DNA of 64,000 nt, taken from Garcia nutans. Taxonomy: Eukaryota > Streptophyta > Magnoliopsida > Malpighiales > Euphorbiaceae. The translations under genes and the position numbers were made by a program. The stretch lies in contig CANTUV010000024.1 in the NCBI GenBank assembly GCA_947685225.1, forward strand, positions 22,152,001-22,216,000, written 5' to 3'. The notes beneath the pieces are model-generated. The model was not told where the DNA came from. It did not search any database and saw only the letters and a program-made list of their open reading frames with translations. Positions 35,335-43,753 of the stretch are shown one piece after another (within the stretch, counting starts at the first letter, position 1; every line of letters begins with the position of its first letter).

Positions 35335-35450
35335 CGATATAAGCATTCATGCTCATATCAAATTGGCTAATTGCAATTTGATATGAGAATTTATAACGCG
35401 TGTATCAAATTGGCACATGCCAATTTGATATGAGTTATTGCTTATGATAA
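35335..35450 (+). repeat. palindrome cluster in E0 3' U3
   Basis: Two perfect inverted repeats. Arms of 14 bases at 35352-35365 and 35374-35387 (CTCATATCAAATTG and its complement, 8-base spacer). Arms of 13 bases at 35403-35415 and 35418-35430 (TATCAAATTGGCA and its complement, 2-base spacer). A further half unit lies to the right. Confidence 0.85.
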
Positions 35451-35584
35451 AATGGGCAAGGTCCAATTCGATGGGTTGGATTGATACCTAATTATGCACG
35501 GTTTTCACATGGAGATTCACCAAGACTGTTTAGGTATTATTTATCCAAAGTAAAAAAGGGTTTAAAGAATGCCTTAATGTGAGA

Positions 35585-35592
35585 TATAAAAG
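35585..35592 (+). promoter_or_regulatory. TATA box of E0 3' LTR
   Basis: TATAAAAG lies about 610 bases into the LTR, downstream of the palindromes and upstream of the telobox tract. Confidence 0.62.
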
Positions 35593-36398
35593 GGCAATTA
35601 ATTTTCAAATTAAGGGGAGAAAATAAGCAATAAGAATCTAAGTAATTGTAGCAATAAGAAAATCAACAAGAAAGAAAAGAGAAGCAAAAACAAGAAAAGA
35701 GAAGAGGAAACAATCACCACAATCAAGGCAATATCTAAGTAATTGCCAAATTGCCAAAGCTCAATCAAAGTAATAAGTTGATTTAGGCAGTAGCAAACAA
35801 CAAAGCTTGGTTCAAATTCTTTTAATTTGGTAAAGCCAACAAATAAAGGTTTGTTTATTATCTTTAATTCGTTCAAATCACAATAATTATGTTATTATAA
35901 TCTCGTACAATTGTTTGTAAAATATTCAAATAATCTAGTAATTTTGTTCATGTTTCCAAAATAATCTTGTTCTTCCTAGTAGCAAATATTAAACCTTAAA
36001 CCCTAGCACAAGTTCATTAATCTCCCAAAACCCTAATTCAGTAAACCCAAAAATCTTAATATCTCGTAATACCTAAACCCTAACCCAAGTGTCCAAAAGC
36101 CCATAAATCTAAACCTTATTTTGTAAACCCTAAAAATCTTGAATGTTTTTCCAAAACCCTAGTTTGTATGTTTCAAACCTAAATTGCATGTAAGAAACCC
36201 TAATTGCATGATATAAACCCTAAACCCTAATTTAGCAATCTAAACTTCAAGAAACCCTAATTCATATATTAAAACCCTAGTTTGTGCATTTTATTATTTA
36301 ACATGATATTTAAATATAAACTTGATTATTAATATATGTTCACTTATTGCATGTTTTGATGTATGACTTATTTTATTTTAATTTATTATGAATGGCTT

Positions 36399-37821
36399 TG
36401 TAATATCCCAAACTATACCTTAAAATTTTTGGAATGATTATTGTTGAAATTGGATTTAATGAAATAAAGTATATTATGCTTAAGTAGTAAGTGAGGAGAA
36501 GAGAAGTGTGTATATGTTGTATATATAGAGATATATACAACATACACAAGTCAACTTATTAGTTGTGGTCAAATGAGAAGTTATTGGTTATTTTAGAAAT
36601 TTAATTAAATTAAGTGGAAGTGGACGATGATATTTATGATCATTTTCTTATTAAAATTGCTTGGTGGATATTAAAAGAGAGAATTGTATGGTTAAGAGTG
36701 GTTGTGAGTAGTTGACTTTGCTCTTCTTTATTCATCTTCTTCTTCTTCTTTCTTTGTTGGCCGGCTATCTCCATAGCAAGAGAGAAAGAGAGATTTTTTC
36801 TCTTCCAAACTCAAGATTGAAGGTTGATTCTTTGATTTTCTTTTGAGTTTGTGAATTGAGGTTGTTGATTGGTTGTTGATGATATGTGTATGGTTATTTT
36901 GATTTGTTTGAGATTATGTTGTCCATTTGGCTTTGATTTTGTGATTGGTTTGAAGGAAAGATTAAGTTTGGTGAAAGAAAGCAAGTGTTGTGTTTTGGGT
37001 ATGTGATGGTTGTGATTTGTGTTTGATGTATGTTTGAGTTGTTTTGGTGTTTTTGTAAGTTTATTATGGTTTATTAATGTGTTTGGTTAAGTTTGTTTGG
37101 AGTAGAAGATGGTAAAAGAAAGTGGTTTGTTGGATGTGGTGTTGATGTTGTCGGAATCAAGATTTTTGGCCTGACACACCCATGAGCACGGCCAAGTCTT
37201 TGGGCGTGTCAATGGTTCAATTTTATGGATGGGTGACACGAGCAGTGACATGCCCATGTCACTGAACGTGTCACAGCTTCTATGTTGGAGTAGTATTGAC
37301 ACGGCCAGTGACACGCCCATGTCACTGAGCGTGTCATAGCTACTGTGATGTTGGTGGATTGACACGCCCATGTCACTGAGCATGTCATAGCTACTGTGTT
37401 GAGGGAGGATTGACATAGCCAGTGACACGCCCATGTCACTGAGCATGTCAAAGCTTCTGTGTTGTGAGTTTAGGGCATAGTCAGGGACACGCCCATGTTG
37501 TTGAGCTTGTCATGTGTAGAGTTTGCCCTAGTTGGTTCTTATCCATATTATCTCATGTGTATCTCTAAGTAAGTGTGTATCATCCCTTTTGGATTTGGTT
37601 TTGAAGAGATTGAGTTTCCCTAATCCAAGTGTTGAAGAATTCTTGGAAGAGGAGTTTGGTGAGGTGTGAGTTGCTCTTGAGGTAAGTACAAACCTATATG
37701 GTTGCATACATTTACATGACTTTGGAACTTAACACATTTAGTTGTAAATGTGTTAAGTAATCTATTGCATTGTTGATACATTTGATTAATGTTATGATTT
37801 ACATAATGTGAAAGATATGAT
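36399..37821 (+). mobile_element. E3: chromovirus-type LTR, first part
   Basis: Starts TGTAATATCCCAAACTATACC, the same end as the E2 LTR read on its own strand (TGTAATATCCC). It follows the same order: TATA-rich stretch, palindrome cluster (37165-37510), then a GAAGAG...AGGTAAGTAC stretch. It is cut at 37822 by E4. The remainder and any duplication lie outside the window or are lost. Either a solo LTR or a whole element; this cannot be decided here. Confidence 0.82.
37165..37510 (+). repeat. ACACGGCC palindrome cluster in E3 LTR
   Basis: Five or six units alternating GTGACACGCCCATGTCAC and TGACACGGCCAGTG. These are the same motifs as E2 in reverse orientation, as expected. Confidence 0.78.
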
Positions 37822-38212
37822 TGTGAGCGGGGATTTTCGCCTCCACTCCGGGTGGAATGGTTCTTGCGACTTTTGCACTATTTAGGCTTGGGGCCTTAGA
37901 GAACACATAACCTAAGTCCGGAGAAAATGGAGTTGCCACCCGGACGGGCTGGAAAAAAAGAAAGGGGTGGATGACTTGATTCCTAAGGAATCCCCAACCC
38001 CCTAATGGGTTTGAAAAGTTGGGTACATGTGGGGAAGGTGAGAAATGGCCCAGCACCCCCACAACGCCCGGTTGATTGGAACTGGCCTCCTTTAGAGGTC
38101 TTAATATTATAAAATTCTTAAATATAACAACATTATCCATATTACACACAATAATTAAAAGAAAGCGTCAATATATTAAAATCAAAGCAAGGTCCAAGCA
38201 AAACAAATAAAT

Positions 38213-38375
38213 GGACACCCATCCAAGGATGGAAACATGTCCTTACATCACATGCCTAGATAGGACACCCACCGAAAGGTAGAAACATGCCCTTTACATA
38301 GGTTCTAAAATAGAAAAGCAAATTAAATTACATGATGTTTAACTAATGAGGTACCCACCAAGTGGAAACATACCT
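38213..38375 (-). other. three-hairpin array in E4 3' LTR
   Basis: Hairpins at 38349-38375, 38273-38302 and 38213-38242. Outer arms on minus: AGGTA/TACCT, GGGCA/TGTCC and GGACA/TGTCC. The first has inner arms CCAC/GTGG, better paired than in E1. The third has CCATCC/GGATGG. Confidence 0.65.
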
Positions 38376-39530
38376 CTTACAACTTTTGGAAATCTAAATT
38401 AATTGATAAAAGTAAATAATCATTCATCATAAATAAATCATCATCATAAATAAATCATTCATCAAAGCTATTAATCAAAATAGAAAATAAACATCCATCC
38501 ATGATAAATTAAACAAATCAAGTATTGGAATTTAAAAAATTAAAGCATAAGAGATAAATCAAAGTATAATCAAGTATGGAATTGAATAAAGTAAATAAAA
38601 GTTTAGTTATAGCTACTGTGACTTTTTATGGAATTAAAATAGATTAGGGTTTTATGTTTTAAAAGGTTGGTAAGACTCTTTGATTAACTAAATTAATATT
38701 TGAATGGTGAAATCATGAAACTAGGGTTTTAGACACTTTGAAATACTTCTGATTTGTGGTTTTAAATGGTGATTCATTGTGTTTTTAAGCTACTGTGTAA
38801 AGTTGTAAAATTTGTATTTTTATGGTTTTTAATGTTTTAAAAGATTAAAGTTTAGAAAAAGTTAGGGTTTAAGGTTTTAAAGGGTTTAAAGTTTATTATT
38901 TTAGGTTTAGAAGTTGAATTTGGATTTAGTGTTTTTAGAATTTATGGTTACTGGTGATGCATGGAACTTTTAGGATTAAAAATCAATTTGATACTTTTAT
39001 GTGATTTTATGAATTTAAACAAAAAAATTAAAGTTTTTATAAGTTGAAAAGATGTTTTTTTAAGGCTTTTTGAATGAAATAGAACCTACTTTAAAATTTT
39101 AAAAGAAACAGAATTTAAATCTTAGTTTTGTTGAAAAATATGTTCAATTAGAGTTTTAAGATTTTTAAGAAGTAAAAATAACAATTTTAAGCCTTTTGAA
39201 AGATAAACCAATGAAATACAGCTTTTAACTTTAGAAAAACTAATTTAAAACTCTAAGATTTTAGATTTTGAAAAAAGCAAATTCCTAGTTTTAGCTACTG
39301 TGTAAAAAAAATAAAGAAATTAGAATTTCATACCTTCTTTTGTAAGTTGCACCAAAATTGCTTCTTTGATGAACAAGCTCAAAAGACCAGCCTTTTTGCC
39401 TTTTCCCCTCCCCTAAATCGTGTTTCTGCCCCTTTTAATATCAATTGAATTCAAGTTTTTCCTTTATGGATTTGGATTTTCTTTTCTCCTTGTCCCTCTT
39501 TGCCTCCCCTTTTTAAATAGCCTTTGGTCC

Positions 39531-39540
39531 TTATTTATAG
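39531..39540 (-). promoter_or_regulatory. TATA box of E4 3' LTR
   Basis: CTATAAATAA on minus. The 5' LTR has the same site at 51706-51715. Confidence 0.62.
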
Positions 39541-39639
39541 TGGTTTGATGCGGTTTATTCCTAATTAGTTAAGGTAAGTAATATTAATAAAAAAAAAGAA
39601 ACCAAAACCTAATTGAATTAGGTTTCAAAAATTTTATGT

Positions 39640-39830
39640 CAGAAAAATTGCGCTACTGAAAAAAATTGCCGCAGGAAAAAATGCGCTGGTGAAAAAATTC
39701 TTCCGCATTTGGCTGCGGCAGCGGGTGCGGAACGAGCCTGTAGCTATTTCGCAGGAAGAAAAATTCTGTGTGCGAAATAGCCTATTTTGCAGGCAGAATT
39801 TTTCTGCGTGCGAAATGCCCACGGGCCCTT
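39640..39830 (-). repeat. GCGAAATAGC palindrome cluster in E4 3' U3
   Basis: Inverted repeats with arms such as GCTATTTCGCA and TGCGAAATAGC, interleaved with GCAGGAAGAAAAATTCTG-like cores. The matching part of the E4 5' LTR is lost at 51805. Confidence 0.7.
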
Positions 39831-40046
39831 GCGATGATTTTTTCGTCGCCAATTTTTTTTACTCTGATTTTTATTTTATTTTTATTTTTTGACTTTTATT
39901 TGTTTATTTCTATTTTTTTAGTAAAAATTAGATACTAAAGCAAAAATTATTTAATAAAATTATTTTGGACCAATTAGACAACAAAAATCATTTTAGACTA
40001 AATAAAATATATTGAACCGGATTAGGTCAAAAATTAAGGGTCTATA

Positions 40047-40062
40047 GTTTGCCCCCTGCTTG
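40047..40062 (-). other. E4 polypurine tract
   Basis: On minus it reads TCAAGCAGGGGGCAAAC across this interval, the same tract as in E1. Confidence 0.75.
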
Positions 40063-40126
40063 AATGATCTGAAACCTTAGTGAAAGAGAGTGAAAAGCAA
40101 TCAGACTTAATTTTTGAGATGGTTGA

Positions 40127-40510
40127 GGTTTTGGGTTCTGGACCCAGTTTGAGTTCTGGACTCACGGATAAATTCTAGGTTCTAAGCCTAAGGAAAATTT
40201 GGGTTCTGGACTCAAGGATGATTCTAGGTTCTCAACCTTAGGAAAATTTGGGTTCTAGACCCGGTTCGAGTTCTGGACTCAAGGATGATTCTAGGTTCTG
40301 GACCTAAGAAAAATTTGGGTTCTGGACCCAGTTCGAGTTCTGGACTCAAGGGAGATTCTAGGTTCTCGACCTAAGAAAAATTTGGATTCTTAACCCAGTT
40401 CGAGTTCTGGACTCAAGGATAATTCTAGGTTCTGGACCTAAGGAAAATTTTGGTTCTGGACTCGAGGATGATTCTAGGTTCTGGACCTAAGGAAAATTTA
40501 GGTTCTGGAC
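40127..40510 (-). repeat. array B in E4: GTTCTGGAC repeat
   Basis: About six units of ~65 bp on + with GGTTCTGGACCCAG, GAGTTCTGGACTCAAGG and GATTCTAGGTTCTGGACC. It is the reverse form of the E0 array at 34440-34915. Confidence 0.85.
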
Positions 40511-40514
40511 CCTA

Positions 40515-40870
40515 GAGATTTGGAGACTTGAATACTCGATTCTATCTGGGTTTGGATACTCAATCCTAAATTGGATTTGGATACTCGATCCTAAACTGGA
40601 TTGGGATTCTCGATCCAAAATTGGGTTCGGATACTCAATCCTAACTGGATTTGGACCCTCGATGCTAAATAGGGTTTGGATACTCGATCCTAAACTTGAT
40701 TTGGGTACATGGACCCGAGCTTGGGTACTTGGACCTAGGATTGGATGCTTCAACCCGAGATTGATTTGATTTGGGTACTTGGACCCGATAATGGGTGCTT
40801 GGACCCGAGATTGACTTGATTTGGATACTTGGACCCGAGAGTGGGTACTTGGACCTGAGAATGATTTTGA
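40515..40870 (-). repeat. array C in E4: GGATACTCGATCC repeat
   Basis: About ten short units of ~30-40 bp: first GGTTTGGATACTCGATCC, then GGGTACTTGGACCCGAGA. Not seen as an array in E0 or E1. Confidence 0.82.
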
Positions 40871-40924
40871 CTAACCTTTTATCAGTTAAAAAGTCTAACT
40901 GCTCCAGCTGTTCTATGTATTGTG

Positions 40925-41010
40925 ACTTTTCACCCTCAGAATGGATCTTCATCCTTGAAAATTGGGGTCTTCACCTTTGTAAATGGATCTTCATCTTTAA
41001 AGATTGGGTC
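40925..41010 (-). repeat. array A in E4: short remnant
   Basis: Two to three units of the GGATGAAGATCCA type (complement on +), the same family as the 20-unit array in E1. Confidence 0.8.
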
Positions 41011-41033
41011 TTCTTTGTTCCTTGAAGATGGGA

Positions 41034-41190
41034 GTGACACGACCAGTGGCTTGGCCGTGTCTCCTGGGTGTGTCAGCTTCTGTGTCTTTTCTTTCTTTGC
41101 TTGGTCCTTCTTGACTTTGCCCCTTAAGAGAGACATGGCCAGTGCCTTGGCCGTGTCGCCTGCCCGTGTCATGTTCTGCCAAGACTTTCT
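41034..41190 (-). repeat. ACACGGCC palindromes in E4 3' UTR
   Basis: Two inverted repeats on +: GACACGACCAGTGGCTTGG then CCGTGTC, and GACATGGCCAGTGCC then TTGGCCGTGTC. The same motif as in the chromovirus LTRs, but inside the untranslated region of a Tat element. Confidence 0.72.
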
Positions 41191-41659
41191 TTGAGGCAAC
41201 ACAGCCAAGCTTGATTTGGCTTGATCCATGCTCTTCTTTCCTTGTTTTGATCTTTCAATGGAGTTTTTTTTTTCACTTTAACCACTTTTCCCTTGCAACT
41301 ATTTTTTCCTTTATTCTCCAATTTTGATTGGATCTTATACCCTCTCCTTCTCCCCTAAGGATTTTTTCTTTCACTCCAGCTTTGATTGATGTTTTTCTTG
41401 TCTAGTTCTTTGCATAAGCATGTATTTCTTCTTTTGCAAAATGACTGGGGCTTCCACAAACAAATAGGCTTTCCATGCTTCCTTGATTTGATATCTTCTT
41501 TTTGATACTTTACTTTGTAGGGTATTGAATTGAATTACCTGGTACGTTCCCAATTTCATGGTAATTTATGCTATATGTATGCCTGATTATGTATGCTCTT
41601 ATCTTTTATCCTTCTTTTACTGTATTTTTTTTTTGCATATTTTTTCGTTACTGCCACTT

Positions 41660-41790
41660 TTTTTTATTGCTCTAACTTTTGCCTAGTCCGCCCATGCGGG
41701 TTTTCGGAACTAGCGAGCTGTGCTAATTTTTGCCTAAGCTGCCCTTGTGGGTTTTCAACTTAGCGGACCCCATTTTTTTTAATTTAATTC
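41660..41790 (-). repeat. GAAAACCC...TAGGCAA repeat in E4, right of arrays
   Basis: Two to three units (reverse of the E0 type) just before the antisense gene remnant on +. The partner block is at 42440-42600. Confidence 0.7.
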
Positions 41791-41799
41791 TTTCTTCAC

Positions 41800-42200
41800 A
41801 GATTTGGCTTCAGGAGTGGCTTTGTTTTCTTGATACTCCCTCCATGAATTTTGCTAGATACCTGCCACGTCATCATTCTTCTAGGAAGCTACTCCATCCT
41901 GCTTCTTCATATGCTGACTGGGTTGACTGGATCCACTCACGCTCTGAAGTCAATATCCGTTGGTTGGTACCTTGGTGGAAGATTTCTCGTATCACCATGC
42001 GGACATACTTGATGTACATTCCCCTTGCTGCTCTTCGTCAAGGTACATGCTATAATCCTCACCGACTTGGGAGTCAATATGGAGCTGAGCCTCGTGATTC
42101 TGACTTTGCTCCTGACCTAGACATGCCTTGCTTGAATGAAGCCTACTTGGATCGGTTAAGGCAAAGTTGGCCTGCACGGTACACTTATAGACTGCCATAG
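41800..42200 (+). pseudogene. E4 antisense DUF7745-like gene, C-terminal part
   Basis: Opposite strand to E4. The open frame at 41730-42200 starts inside the repeat; the gene-like part begins at IWLQEWLCFLDTPSMNFARYLP. Then come YADWVDW, INIRWLVPWWKISRITMRTYL-type, YIPLAALRQG, QYGAEPR and ending YRLP with a stop at 42198-42200. The matching E0 piece is 30090-29700. The N-terminal half seen in E0 (FWDMKTRTF..) is absent here. Function unknown; it may be an accessory protein of Tat elements. Confidence 0.6.
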
Positions 42201-42439
42201 ATTTTACATTTGTCAATTTAGAAAGTGTTTTGTTAGGATGAAAAATAACTAAAGTAATAAAAGATGCTTCTTTTCCATTTATAATTTGCCATCACCTTTT
42301 GCAATTATGATTATTTATTTCATCCATATCTAGTTAAATTCCTATAACAGTGCACATAGAATAATTTTAACATTAATTATGTTTTATTAAATTAGGGAAC
42401 AACCAAACATAAAGCCAACATACACAAGATCACTCCTGT

Positions 42440-42600
42440 TGCCAATTAGCCTTTCGGGTTTTCTCATTGACGATTTTCTCTCATTTAGCCCTAATTGTTG
42501 CCTAGCCCGCCCTTTCGGGTTTTCAAAACTAGCGGACTGCACTAACTTTTGCCTAGGCTGCCCTTTTTGGGTTTTCAACCTAGCGAGCTTCTTTTTTTTT
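42440..42600 (-). repeat. GAAAACCC...TAGGCAA repeat in E4, beside integrase end
   Basis: Three units between integrase stop and the antisense gene, on + CCCTTTCGGGTTTTC and TTTGCCTAGGCTGCCC types. It mirrors 29340-29430 in E0. Confidence 0.72.
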
Positions 42601-42610
42601 TCTTTTTTTA

Positions 42611-43753
42611 TCATACATAAAACCTCTTCAACCTGTCAATGTTTACTGGCTCACTAAATTCGTTCCCATCCATGTCTGATAACTTCACTGCACCTTTGCT
42701 CATGACTTCTTTCACGACATATGGCCCTTCCCAACTAGGTCTGAAATTCCCTCTTGGATCAGATACATTAGGTTTACATTGCTTCAACACCAAATCCCCA
42801 ACTCTGAATTTTCTAACCTTGACCCTTCTATTGTAGGCCCGAGCTATCTTCTTTTGATACAGTTGGTGATGATGCAATGCCTTTAATCTTCTCTCTTCTA
42901 ATAGAGATAATTGTGTGTATCTGCTTACTACCCATTCCGTTTCAGGCAGTTTAGCTTCTAAGACTACTCTTAGTGACTTGATCTCAATTTCAATAGGCAA
43001 TACTGCTTCCATCCCATAAACCAAAGAGAACGGTGTCATTCCAGTAGGTGTTCACACACTCGTCCTATATCCCCATAAAGCAAAGGGAAGCATTTCCGAC
43101 CAGTCCCTGTAAGTCTTAGTCATCTTGGATAGAATTTGCTTAATTGTCTTGTTCGTTGCTTCTACTGCAGCCTTTGGTCTATAAGGAGAGAATCGATGAT
43201 GATGGATTTTGTACTTGGAGAATAAATCCTTAACTGCTCCTTGAAACTGCACCCCATTGTCTGATATCACACTGTGCGGGACCCCATATCTGTAGATGAG
43301 ATTCTTTTTGATAAACCTAGCCATTTGACTTGCACCCAGCTTGTTGAAGGATTCGGCTTCGACCCATTTTGAAAAATAATCAACTACTACTACAATGAAA
43401 CGGTAACCGTTTGAGGCTGTCGGATGTATTTCTCCTATAATGTCGATACCCCAGGTGGCAAATGGCCAGGGTGAAGACATTGAATCCAGTTCTTCAGGAG
43501 GCATGTGATTCAAGTTACCATACATCTGACATTGTTGGCACTTCTTGACAAACTCAATACAGTCTCTCTCCATGGTCAACCAATAGTAACCTTATCGAAT
43601 AATCTTCTTAACTAGGGCCAAACCACTCATGTACGGACCGCAACTTCCCGCATGTATTTCTAACATGATGCGCTCCACTTCAGGCTTTCTAAAACATCTC
43701 AAATGCACTCCATCAGGCCATCTTCGATATAACTCTCCATGAAAGGTGATGTA
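42611..43753 (-). pseudogene. pol: E4 integrase
   Basis: Zinc-binding part HAGSCGPYMSG...KKCQQCQMY at about 43510-43680. Core: WGIDIIGEI, VISDNGVQFQG and the Glu in AAVEATNKTI (the DDE triad). C-terminal part: RKFRVGDLVLK, SWEGPYVV and DRLKRFYV before the stop at 42611. Stops at 43753 (Gln to TAA/TAG side), about 43594 and 43050 (between RTSV and TPTGM) break an otherwise complete protein. No chromodomain. Confidence 0.88.

Larger units (their letters stand above)
34977..36398 (+). repeat. E0 3' LTR, interrupted by E3
   Basis: Starts TGTAGACCCTTAATTTTGG. The U3 has short AATTATTTAATATT repeats (35060-35250) and a palindrome cluster (35335-35450). TATA box at 35585-35592. The telobox-rich tract is at 36000-36290. 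It is cut by E3 at 36399, which corresponds to about base 560 of the 5' LTR. The rest is not in the window. Confidence 0.9.
37822..40046 (-). repeat. E4 3' LTR
   Basis: 2225 bp. On + it begins TGTGAGCGGGG and ends TCTATA; the minus-strand start should be TGTAGACC, so one G to A change is seen. TATA box CTATAAATAA at 39540-39531. It has a three-hairpin array at 38213-38375 and a palindrome cluster at 39640-39830. Confidence 0.92.

Noticed and set aside
39634..39892. Overlapping ORFs on both strands with like-sounding peptides
   Set aside because: They arise from the inverted repeats of the E4 U3 palindrome cluster.
40936..41229. ORFs with KDTAKALA-type repeats as a coding gene
   Set aside because: Made of array A units and palindromes in the E4 3' UTR.
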